The notes below the pieces were generated by a model. That model did no database searches. It had not been told where the DNA came from and was given only the letters and a program-made list of their open reading frames with translations. DNA of 64,000 nucleotides from Portulaca oleracea (Eukaryota; Streptophyta; Magnoliopsida; Caryophyllales; Portulacaceae). The DNA lies in the NCBI GenBank assembly GCA_029582165.1, contig CM055881.1, forward strand, positions 20,403,594-20,467,593, read 5' to 3'. A program made the position numbers and the translations under genes. This document shows, one piece after another, positions 53,408 to 64,000 of the stretch; the stretch's first letter is position 1; every line of letters begins with the position of its first letter.

Positions 53408-54719
53408 TGAGAGGTGCTCCGCAAGTGTACGGGTGCAATGTAGTATCAAAGTCGTCTCTCAGGAACTTGTGTCAACTACGCACTAAACTAGTTCACTACA
53501 AAAAATGTTAGGTCGGCCAAATATTGGTATGAATAAGTGATTTAATAAAATAAACAAAGAAAACAACAAACTTTATATGTTTTACCAGAAAATTAGGGGA
53601 GTCCACTCTAGTCAGTCAACCAATTAATAAGCAATTCCAATGTGAAGTGGTGTTAGGATTATCGGGGTCTATAATCTTCCTAAGGCCTATCACAACAATC
53701 TTTCGATCCGATGTGAGTTGCAGTGACTAAACTAAACACCTATTCCTATGGCTATTTAATTCAATCAAAGATAAGAACTGATTATAACGCGACCTTAAGC
53801 ATGAACCCATTATTTCTAATTGTTTTCTATGCCTATTCAATCTTCGTTTATCCAGTTCAAAATAACAATCTTTAGACCCGATATTAAGAATCTAAACCAA
53901 GTAAAAGATAGCTAATCAATTACTATGACAAACGAAACACGAAGATTAAATAACTGTATTAAAACCTAAAACTGAAATCACACTAATCAAGAAACATCGA
54001 GTTTATTTCCTAAACAATGAAACTAACTACTCATGATAATAAAATCTAGGAAAACAAATACGAAATCTGAATTGCAAAACATAATAAAAATAGAAAATAA
54101 ACCGAACATCTGAGTCGTCGAATTCGATCTCTTCGTGTCACCCGATTCAATCTCCTTCTCCTCCTCTTCTATTCCTAATCTACTAGAACGGATCCCCGAA
54201 GGGAGGAAAATACAAAGAAAACCTAATACTAAAAGTTGATGGAATAATAACTTGAATAATTGATGCCCTCAAGTTGTGCGGCGACCTTTCTTTTATAAGA
54301 TGGTAGGAAACGCTGACAGCATCAAAAAGGCGCCACCAGCGCTTCATGTTTCGTCGTGAATCATGATGTTCTGTCCCAGGAGCCGCTGGGGGGCAACGTA
54401 AACGCTGGTAAGGGGTTAAAGGACGCTGCTCTTTTGTCTTGGGCTGGCTGCGGTTGGGTTGGGCTTGCTCCCAATTTTTTTTCTTTTGGCCCATCTGCTC
54501 TTTCTCTTCTCTTTTCAATACTCTTCCCTTCATCTTTCCTTTTCTTTCTAATTTCCTTGATTTTACATGGATTTTCCTTCAAATCTGCAAAACTTACCGA
54601 TCTCCAATCCAAGTGAAGAAATCACAGAATTTGATATGAAAATACAAGATAATATTACATAATTAACTAAAATATACAAGTTAAAGACCTAATAAATACT
54701 ATAAAATACACACTTATCA
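53408..54719 (-). mobile_element. 3' LTR of an Athila-like element (minus strand)
   Basis: The ends are TGAGAGGTGCTCCGCAAG and CACTTATCA on the + strand, so TGATAAGTG starts it on the minus strand. A polypurine tract precedes it at 54720-54733. It shares the landmark order of the solo LTR at 30024. It is 1,312 bp. Confidence 0.75.
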
Positions 54720-54733
54720 AGTTTCCCCATGCT
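54720..54733 (-). other. Polypurine tract of the Athila-like element
   Basis: On the minus strand, AGCATGGGGAAACT lies directly before the TGATAAGTG LTR start. A related TGGGGTGGGGGCC occurs again at about 56960-56974. Confidence 0.6.
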
Positions 54734-57044
54734 TAGCACTTGCTTGCCCTCAAGCAAGTCTGACTTAAGAACAGTAGGGAGAGAAGAAGGACTCAAACTA
54801 AAAAGAAAAGACTCAAGATAGAAAAAGGAAAAAGAAGTAAAAAGGGTTAGCGTTAGGGTTACAAATACAGTTAAACACCCCCTCAGGCTAACCAATCAAA
54901 CACATTAATTCATCAAGCAAACACCAAGATCAGTCTGGAAGAGAACAAAACCAGTGCAAAAGAGATATAATGATGTTTTCAAAATCAGGGAAAGAGAACA
55001 AGCACTTCAAATGCGAAAAGCCACCAGCAGTCTTAAGATGAATGCAAATATGCGCGGTTGGTTATGGACGTAGGCTAACCTATGAGAAAACCTCACTTTT
55101 GGGTAAAGTGGAACACTCTAACTAACGAAATTTTTTTTTATTTAAGTGGGTTTCTCTCACTCGGACCAAAAGAAGCGACCTACCATAGGCTTGGTAAGAA
55201 TCTTGCTCTCCATTGTTAATATGCAAATGCGCAAGTGACAATTAAGAGGACTTTTAGGGTTGTAACGAGGCTTGTGCTAGGGGAAAGGAGTGGTAAACTT
55301 TGGGTATGAGGAGCTTTAAAGAGCCATGCTTGGAATAAATTTCACCAAAAACCCGCTCTCAATTCACACTCTTGCCAAATGTAGGCAAGATACTCTCTTT
55401 ACTCCCTCATTAAGATCAAACACCTCATCAAATTTCATAACCAAGTCACAAGCTTTCACAAATTTTAAATAAATCTCCTCAATCACCCTTTTTCGAATTC
55501 TTTTCTCTTTTTTTAAAAAAAAATTTCTGCTTCTCTTTTTAATGGGTGATCAAGGGAGAAGAAACACGAATGTATAAACTTAGCCCTGACCTAGGTTTAT
55601 ATCGGATGAACAACACTACCAATCATGCCAAAAATCTATAGAAATTGGGGAACATCATCATCCCAACTCATCAAAAGTACAAACACCTTCCATCTTTTCA
55701 TTCCATTGATACTAACACCGGGCCAAACATCACCTCCAAAACAACGAACTCCCATAAACATCCAAGCAAGGCAAAGTGTAGGAATTGAATATGGCCAAGG
55801 CTTGTATTGTCAGGGTTTCATCACAAAAAAAGGAAATCAAAGGCTAGGCGGGGGTAATGAACGGTAGTAATAATATTATCAGGAAGGCTATTTGGCTATG
55901 TAGTTTAACAAATAAAGAAATGAATGCCTCATAACTTTTCCACGGCATGTAATGGAAAAGTGCAGTCTCAAACAAGATGCAAAACAAGTTCTAGAGGTGC
56001 AACTAGTGGTGGAGTCACTCAAGGAATAAAAGGATCGATAAATATGATCAATCTATACTTTTTGGCTATGTGGACTCACGGGATAGGGCTTAATCAACTA
56101 AATTTAACCCAAATATTTGCGGCACACATATTTCTGTAAATTTCATGGGTATCTTGATGTAAGGTAAATGATGAATTTTGGTAATATTTGGTAACTTTTG
56201 GTAACTTTCTATGGGTAAATTTGTGTTTTTGAAATAAAAGGAAAAAAATAAAAAAAACCTACTTTACACGTGTCATGTGATTTTCGGTAATTTTGGTAAT
56301 TTTTGGTAATTTTCGGTAATTTATGGTAATTATTTACTTACCTAAATTAACCCATGAAATTTACAGGGCCGTCAATTAAAGCAGTTAAACACACCTTTAA
56401 TAGCTTGTCTCAAAATTAGAAAGATTTGCAAACTCAATTTCAAAAACTTTTTTGTTCTCAACCAAATTTCTCAAGATAAAGCAAGACACACTGAAAGTCT
56501 AATTGGTTTACAAGTCATCACCGAAGGTGTTCCGGATTATTAATCCTAATCCTATCCTAATTTTTTTTGTTTTTCTTATCTTTTCTAATTTTTTTTGGAC
56601 TTTTCCTAATTTTCTGATTTTTTTTGTGATTTTTCTAATTGTGATGCAAAACAAAGAAAAGGACAAATCGAAAAAAAAAACTAAGAAAAGAAAAGAAAAG
56701 AAAATGAAAATCTAGCATGCTCTAACTACTGCAACTATATGAATGCAAGGTTTTTCTAAAAAAATTAAGGGAAAAATTAAAAACAATAAAAAGACACACT
56801 AAAAACATGAAAACTCAAATAAAGAAAGCACACTAAAGGAAAAATAAGTATAAAAACACGGAAATTAAACTAAGAAATGAAAAAGAAAGACGGAAATAAA
56901 AGAAAAAAAAAAGAAAATCATGAAAATAAAAAAACCAATATACACAAAGTTGATATAGACCCCGGCCCCCACCCCAATGCTTAAACATAGCAGTGTCCTC
57001 AATGCTAAAGACAACAGTGGTATGGGAAGGGGCAGAGCAAAGGA
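54734..57044 (-). other. Non-coding 3' region of the Athila-like element
   Basis: AT-rich with no pol domain. It contains a small inverted-repeat element at 56134-56366, and A-rich tracts with AAAAG repeats at about 56655-56705 and 56890-56915. Confidence 0.5.
56134..56366. mobile_element. Small MITE-like element with perfect 17-bp TIRs
   Basis: Both ends carry CTGTAAATTTCATGGGT in inverted orientation. The interior holds about nine TTTGGTAA-type repeats (56175-56215 and 56285-56330). No clear target duplication is visible, so the superfamily is unknown. Confidence 0.65.
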
Positions 57045-57047
57045 TCA

Positions 57048-58342
57048 GACATCCTCGCTCGGCGAAGATGGGGCGGTCGGATTTTGGGTAGGTGGTGAAG
57101 AGGACTGGTGGAACATGGCCTGTACGAGGCAGGAAAGGTTGGAGATAGACTCCTGTAGACGGGTATAGTTCACGTCGGATTGTTGTCGCATCTTGACTAG
57201 GTATGCTTGCATCTCGTCAAGCGGACGTTCGTTCCTAGTGACCACAAGTTGGAGGGCGTTGTAACGCGCCTCACGGTCAACGGGTGTCTGTTGGGGTTGG
57301 GGAGGTTGTTGGGGTTCGGGCGCAATGGGTGCATGAAGGATGGGAGAGAGCCAAAGAAGGTTAAGTTGCTCCCGGACTGATAAGTGGTCGTGGGGTAGGG
57401 GGTACCGGACATTGTTATGGTAGATCCATAATTAACGGTGCTCACTATAAGATAGACACATCCCGAAAGAACGACATTGCTCAGCGTCAAGGTATATGTT
57501 ACCCCGAACACGGTCCTCGGATGCGGGGTTAGGTTGAAAACTGAAATAACGGGCGAGATGGGTAATATAACCTCCTATGGCAATCCATGCAGTGGAGTTT
57601 GGGATGCGTGATATGTGAGAGGCGAATAGGGCGGCAGGGTCCGCGACATTGCCGCCGTGAAGCGTGGCGTAAAATGTGTAGCAATCGGCCTTAGTGGCCT
57701 TATTTGAACTCCCAGGTCTCCCAAAGATGCCACAAGAGAGGATATGGTGTGTATACCTCAGTGCGGGGTTGCGAATTAGGGAAGAGGGTGTGCTACTAGG
57801 TCCTAATGGTCAAAACCCGATATGTCTCTAAAAAAGCCCACCCCGTCCCAGTTGTTAGGGATGGTCGACCGATGCGATTGATCCTCTCAGGGAAACCAAA
57901 TATCCTAGCAAATTCATTCAGGGTCATTTGGCGAACTTCTCCTAACAATTGAAAACGAATTAATCCGTCCCGACCCTCAAGGGTAACCTCTACGGTACTC
58001 ATGAACTCTAAAGTTAAAGACCTAAAGGTAAGCTCGTTAAGACAAGCCACCCTCGACAACTGTCCACGGTTCACAAGCCAAAGAACATCATCAAGCAGGC
58101 CACAATCACGTAGAAAGCGCACATGTAAATATTTAGTGGGGATGAGGTTGCATTTAGCTAGGGAGTCATACCTTCCTTAGTCGCTCCTACAAAATTGAAT
58201 AGGTTGCTAAGTCTTGTGCCCCTTGAAACGGTCACCTTTGACTTCCCTTTTTCCGCGGCCGTGGCTTTCCGTTATCGGCTGCCCCGACTCCATCATCACC
58301 AGGATCACCAGCCGCAAAGCTTGGATTCTTCGTTCGCACCAT
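57048..58342 (-). pseudogene. Athila ORF1-type retrotransposon protein
   Basis: It starts MVRTKNPSFAAGD at 58342 and runs through LNELTFRSLTLEFMSTVEV, LNEFARIFGFPERI (about 57870-57920) and RNPALRYTHHILSCGIFGR (about 57700-57770). TAWIAIGGYITHLARYF (57545-57600) and a Gln-rich, coiled C-terminal tail with NYTRLQESISNLSCLVQAMF (57090-57165) follow. The pattern matches the ATHILA ORF-1 family, whose function is unknown. Frameshifts occur at about 58260-58280, 58120-58170 and 57815, and a stop at about 57433. Confidence 0.8.
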
Positions 58343-59787
58343 CTGAACATTAATCAATATGAGTGTCTAAACATGATAATTGCAGACATGGAAAGCACCC
58401 CCATGCTTGCTTGATACTTAGAGGGTACAAAAACAAGCTCAAGCAAGCACTTAAAACAAAGTATAGTAGTCTTACTCAATCACCAACCACCTATAACTCC
58501 AAATGGAACCCAAATCTCATCACATTATGCTCATTACTAACAACGTCACATAATTCATGCACCAAAGCAACAAAGATGCGATTTTTAATCGAGTTATTAC
58601 TCATCTTAGACAAGTCACTAGCATAAAAAATAAACTCAAGAAAGTTTCTCGATATCCTTAAGCAAGAACCATGGGGTATCAAAAAAATCCAACAAGTAGC
58701 TCGAGAATTTATGCACAAATACACCACAAATACTAGCGATTGACCATGAATGATAAAAGGAGAGTTATAACAATGTATAAACGATTCAAAGCAAATTTAT
58801 AACAACCTTGCAACCATCAAAACTAGTGATTGACAATGAGAGGTAAAATGAAAAGTATAACAAAGTGTAGTAAGTTCAAGGCAAATTCACAACAAAATCG
58901 CAACCATCAATACTAGTGAACTACAATGTGTGAAAAATAGAAAGTTTTTAACAATGTACAACTAAGTTCATGGCAAATTTACAACAAAACTAAAACAATT
59001 AAAACTCCTCCAATCTTACCCATTACTTAACTAGCATTCAAAATTCAAAATTCTTTTTCCTCAAACACTCAACTCTACTACTCAAGAACAGGGTATAACC
59101 AGCTTCACACTCCCAAAACAGAGGTTCAACATATCCAACTCCAAATTTCATCACATTCTACATCAATAACAAGACATTGCTTCCAATTATGCATAACAAT
59201 CAACAAGGATGTCAAACTTTCCAAATCAAACAACCTAAATATACTAGCTAGCATAAAAAATTACTCAAGTAAGGTGCACCAAACTATGAGCATGAACAAT
59301 GGTGAATTTAAACAAAATTTCCAAGTATAACTCATAAAATTTTCCTAAACACACCAAGAAATACTAGCAAGTAACAATGGAGGTGAAAAATAAGTGATAC
59401 CTAGAATTTGTTGAACACAAGAAGAAGTAGAGAATGCAAGTGACACTGTGTAGGAAAATTTCAATCTGAAAATTTGAAACTAAATGGAATCTGCGTGGTG
59501 TTGGGCGGAAAGCAGTGAAGAGGGGTGTGGGGGAGTGGCTTGGGTTTGCTGAAGAAGGAGAAAGGAGGTAGAAGAAGAAGAACTAAGAAGGAGGAAGAAG
59601 AAGAAGAGAGGAGGGAGCAGCAGGGGTGTTGCGGTCGAAGAAGAGAAGGAGCAAGTGGCCGAGTAATTTAGGGATTTTAAATTGAGAAAAAGAAAGGAAC
59701 TTGATTTTATGAGGAACGATTGTTGGGCGCTGGCAGCAGTTTATGATTTTGCAATTTCTGCCCCCTCTGTGTTAGACGCTGCTAGTG
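58343..59787 (-). other. Upstream region of the Athila-like ORF; 90-bp repeats and GA-rich tract
   Basis: Three imperfect units of 90 bp start at 58732, 58822 and 58912 (each with ACTAG...GCAAATT.ACAAC). A GAA/GGA-rich tract lies at about 59545-59660. No gag-pol and no second LTR could be found here. Confidence 0.5.
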
Positions 59788-62700
59788 TGTAATGAGACCC
59801 TCACCATCGTTTTTTTTCTTACTTGACGGTGCTTACCTTTGTTTTCATCCCTTCCCGTTTCTTTATCTCTTTAGTTCCCTTCATTTCTTACCTAAGGTAA
59901 AAAAAAAAATTCAATACTTGTTATAATTGAAAATTTATAAAATAAAACCACCAAGCATACTAATTATAATTAAGAAAAACTAAAGAGAAATCGAGAGTTC
60001 CAAAAAAATAAAATAACTATCATAAAAAATATAAGAACTCGGGAAAACTAGAATCGAAAATGAGGTTTAGAAAAAGAATCAAAGGGAAATTAAGAACTTT
60101 AAAAACTAAAATAAACTTAGTTAAAATGTTAGGATCGGGGCCATCGTGCACCACTATGGGCCACCCCAAAAGTCGCCCAAGCAATGTCACCATCGCCCTG
60201 CACGCCCAGACCACCGACCTCGTCTCCGACCACTGTCGCAATCGCCAGAAACCCCCACCAGCAACAGCCATACCCATGAAGGAGCAACGAGCAGGGCCTA
60301 CACCCATCGCGACCACAGGCTGACACCAACGGTCTGACGCTATTTGCCGCCGCCCGACTTGCCAACGACCGGCCCAGTCCTTGCTAGTTGCGCCACCTAG
60401 CTAGCAAACCTTGGAGCTTGTATAATCCCTAACCCTAGTGTGTGTATTATTGATATTGTATATTTTTCTTGCAATTATTATTATTATTATTATTATTATG
60501 ATTATTTGTATTATTGCATGTAAATCATATTGAAATAATTACAAATATTATGGAAATAGTTTCTGTAATTAAGGTGTTGTTTGTTGTATTTTTATTGTTA
60601 GTTTTGCTAATATATGATTATATCGGCATTATATGCTAAATCATGTTTAGGGTATAGTTACTGTTATTTTATGCATGAGTTAAGATTAGGTTGAATTGTT
60701 AAATCTGAGTTTATTGTTATAATTAATTTATGATGAACATTGTTGAGTTTCTAGATAGGGTTGTGTTTTAATCCTCAATTAATTTTACTTTTCTTAGTTA
60801 AATTTTGTGATTTTAGTCCATTTTATGAAATGTTTATAAGTTAAAGATTAGCTATACTTATTATTTATTCTCAAAGCTTAAAAGAGTATTTTACCACCTT
60901 TCCTACTGTTTTTGCTAGTTTAGAATATTTTATGTTAGTAAAGTTTGAACTTAGGTGTTATTACTATCGTGATTATGTTGTTATCATGTGTATATTACTA
61001 TTTCGATTCTATCGGGTTTTTGTTATGCAAAGTTATGTTGTGATACCAAAAGAGCATTCAAACTCCTATTATTTTTATAAGTTTTATAATGTAATATGTG
61101 TAATAGAGTTTCAAACTTTATGTATTTATATTATTTGATGTTATTAGTACGTGCTTATGTGATTATTATGTTATTATCGAATTTTCTTTACTTAAAAAGG
61201 TTTCATTTTGATTATAATTTGTGGTAGTTAGGCCTTTGCTGTTTTCTTATGTTTTTATGAAATTTAGATGTTCAAAGTTTAGTTTTATTTTGATTATTAG
61301 GTTGAGTTTTAGGCTTATGTGATTAATTGGGAATAAATGTGTTTATTTGGGAAATATTGTGTTAGTTAGGTTGTTAGAGTTGGCCTTGATTGTGTTAGAA
61401 GGTTAAAGAGGTGTCTTTTAACCTTGGTTAGATGTTTAGGTGTCTAAGTTGGAGTCTCGAGTTGAGTTGATTACTGTTAAGGTTTGAAATATGAAATAAA
61501 ATTAAATTGATAACGGGACATATTTGTTGGGTCATAATAGAACGTCCACCATAAATTGTGTAATCGAGCTTTAACGTAGCCGTTCAATCTTGAAGTTCCC
61601 TAAGATGTTAGCTTTCATAAGAATTTATGAATCGGGCTTTCGAGGTGTATAATTCGAGTTATGACCCAATTACCTGATCACATAGGTCAAAACTAGACCA
61701 GATTGACTAATTGAGTATTGGCTATGTTTGGGACCTTTAGAGTGTGTTTTAGGTCTCAGAGTCAATATGAGAGTTTTAGTAGGCATCCCGAGGTTTCCAG
61801 AAAGTCTAGAGTCAAGTTCGTGGGGTGTCGAGAAGTTAAGTTATGGTCTTTAGAATGCAAGTATAGTAATATGCCGAGTTTCTTTAATTGTTTTGAATGT
61901 GTTAATGTTATGCTATTTTAGTTGAAATGTATTATGTAATCAAATGTGTTAATTCATGAATGATGAGAAATTTATAGTGTTGTAGGGTGAGGTTAAGTAG
62001 AAGGTAGTGTATACTAACTTCGAGAGCACGTGATTGATTATAGAATTTATTCTATTTATAGGCACGATCTAGAACTCAACGTTTTAGTGAGCTCAAGTGT
62101 GTTCGTTGAAGTGAATTGAAGATATCCAGGTAATGTCTATGCCTAATCCCCATTGGGATGCTCTTTAATTGTTTTGTGGTTTTAATCTATTTTATGAAGC
62201 ATGCATCCCGCAGGGAATTTTCTGTGAAATTGGACTATCTTATTTGGATGTCTGTGTTTCATTTTTTGAGTTGAGTAAAATGTGACAGTCTTTTAAACTC
62301 TACCTTTTATTTATGTCGGCTTTGGAAAACTGGGTTGAGTTTTGTTTAAAGTGTGACGATTGAGATTCATAAGATACTAATAATCAAAGTGAAACCATAA
62401 GTGGGTTGCGGGCAATGACCCAAAGACCATGATTTGTTCCTGCAGGGGAGTTATCAAGAGATCGGGGGAGGCCCCGATATATTTATGAGATTGAGTATGC
62501 ACATGTGTGATTTTGTTTCTGGGTGACCATCCATGTTTTGATTATGAGGATTCGAGATCATATTCTGGTTATGAGATTGTGATTATGATTATGATATTCT
62601 GGGGATAAGCAAATCTAGTTCGCATAATAAAATTCTGAATTGTTTTCTGATGAAAGGATTACTCTGTATTATGATATCTGATATTTGATTTTGAGATTGA

Positions 62701-63265
62701 AAGTTGGTTGAGATTTTTGGAACGTTGTGATTCCTGAGTTGAAAGGTTATTTGATAATTTTCTTAGTTCTGTTATTTATGAACCTTGTTGTTTTGGAATG
62801 AAAGTAAATGGTTTGCGAAAAGATTTGACTTGTTCACTTCTCCCCCTAAATGAATTGAAATGAATTTTAATATATTTTGATAGTTAGGGGTAGACATTAT
62901 TGAGTCTTTCTCATGTTTTAGATGTTTTGTTTTCAGGTGGAGAGTTCTGTGATGGGAATGAGAACTAGAAGAGAGGACAATAGTTTTGAAGTTAGAGGTT
63001 TTGAGAATAAAGTTTAGTTTATGTTTTAGAATTGAAGTTAGTTAATATTTAGTTTGTGTTATCTCTCGAATTTGAAATTTCTTTCATTTGATTAAATTAA
63101 AGTAACAGACTAACAATTATCGTTTGTTAGTTTCTTTTCACTCTTGCTTTGTATTCCTGTGTGGATACGACAGTAACAACCAAATAAAAAGAAAAAAATG
63201 AGACTTTCGTTATTAACGTTAGTCAATGTTTGACTTTTTCATAAATGAATTTTCAGGACGTTACA
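59788..63265 (+). mobile_element. Long LTR-like region of a gypsy (chromovirus-type?) element
   Basis: It ends TTTCAGGACGTTACA, a common LTR terminus in plant gypsy elements. A TGTAATGAGACCC that could be its start is at 59788. A GC-rich block (60120-60415) and the stretch around 62050-62160 (GAGCTCAAGTGTGTTCG...CAGGTAATG) fit such LTRs. No PBS, coding domain or matching target duplication was found. An (ATT)n repeat is at about 60474-60499. Confidence 0.4.
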
Positions 63266-63289
63266 CGGTTAATGTTTCAATTTGATTAT

Positions 63290-63600
63290 TAATGACTTAT
63301 GAATTCTCTCTCATTCATCAGAGTTTAATAGAACCAACCCAATTCCCGAAATTGCAGAATAAACAAAACTCAACACAAGTGTTCTATTTTTACTCCAATC
63401 AAAATGAACTCAAAGCAACTTGAAAATCAGAACAGTTCAGATTTTACCAAAAAAATCCCCGACCTGATGCATGCCTCAGAAAATAGATCAAAATCACCCA
63501 AACAAAAAAAGGTGCATCCCAATGGGGGATAAAGGTATAAATGTTGCCTATAATGTTTCAGCTTCCTTGTAATTGAGCTCAACTAATGTGACTAACCTAA
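63290..63600 (-). repeat. Inverted partial copy of the 62130-62350 segment
   Basis: The reverse complement contains CCCCATTGGGATGC (63513-63527), GATCTATTTTCTGAGGCATG, and GTTGAGTTTTGTTTA. The same landmarks occur in the same order at 62150-62350. It may be a second, inverted LTR fragment. Confidence 0.6.
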
Positions 63601-64000
63601 CTTGAACTTATAAATAGATAGGTTCCAATTAATATGAGACTTAAAGGTCAGTACATGCAGTTTCTAACCTTTCACTACCCAAAGAAACATAAAAGATTCT
63701 AACTTATAAAGGATACCCAGTTTAAAAGGTTACACAACACTTTTTTTTTATAATTTTCCTTTTTAAACTTAATTAATTAAAGTTGAATAGAACAATAAGT
63801 CTGACTTCGAGAGGCAATAACTTTACTTCCCAATACCCTATGAAGATGATATATAATTCGGGAAGCCTCAAAGAATCCTCTATAATTTATATGTTGACCA
63901 CAAAAATGAAATCAAACCCAAAGGGGTTCAAAAACAGCAAAAACATGAAAACTAGTCCCATTTTGACTTGTTAGTAAAATGTCTGTAACTTGGTCCACAA
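63601..64000. other. Unassigned right end
   Basis: AT-rich; I see no gene, terminal repeat or domain. Confidence 0.4.

Noticed and set aside
60120..60415. GC-rich block with overlapping open frames on both strands
   Set aside because: Pro/Ala/Arg-rich translations reflect composition; such GC-rich blocks occur inside plant gypsy LTRs.

Overview
This is repeat-rich nuclear DNA from a flowering plant, probably a eudicot. It is AT-rich and has GT-AG introns, plant Ty3/gypsy, LINE, hAT and Mutator-like relics, and no prokaryotic gene organisation. The species cannot be named from the sequence.

The only host gene I can recognise is on the + strand. It is an EI24-like gene (plant homologue of etoposide-induced protein 2.4, a multi-pass ER membrane protein) whose coding sequence is broken into short exons spread over about 39 kb. 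Nine exons, numbered 2 to 10 here, lie at 1216-1366, 5103-5153, 10743-10874, 22001-22064, 22522-22607, 22696-22778, 27146-27222, 37593-37708 and 40022-40067. The 5' exon(s) lie upstream of the window. All junction phases agree and all inspected exons are open, except that the exon at 5103-5153 is two bases short of the expected phase. This creates a frameshift and an early stop, so the locus is either a pseudogene, a null allele or carries a base-calling error.

The giant introns are filled by mobile DNA. Intron 2 has a hAT transposase relic and an LTR-like piece. Intron 3 has LINE 3' fragments and a long-TIR Mutator-like MITE with a hAT element nested in it. Intron 4 has a second long-TIR MITE family (two copies, one again carrying a nested hAT-like element), a degraded antisense L1-type LINE, and a hAT MITE with an 8-bp target duplication. 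Intron 7 has an antisense LTR relic and a truncated gypsy element (LTR, PBS, gag, start of protease). Intron 8 has a large sense-oriented Ty3/gypsy element (LTR about 27639-28661, pol relics 31400-35180, partial 3' LTR 35212-35780) that itself contains a hAT MITE and a solo LTR.

Downstream of the gene (40.1-64 kb) is a block of nested LTR retrotransposons, mostly on the minus strand. The first is an Ogre/Tat-like non-autonomous element: LTR at 41.8-42.99 kb, two tandem-repeat blocks, a hAT MITE, a nearly full-length gag with two stops, an Arg-type PBS and a second LTR at 50.26 kb. Next come a gypsy gag/protease fragment, a + strand LTR start, an Athila-like element (LTR 53408-54719, ORF about 57048-58342), and a long LTR-like region up to about 63265 with an inverted homologous piece beyond it. 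I see no RNA genes and no CRISPR array. Everything here was read by eye; identities and family names are not from database searches.
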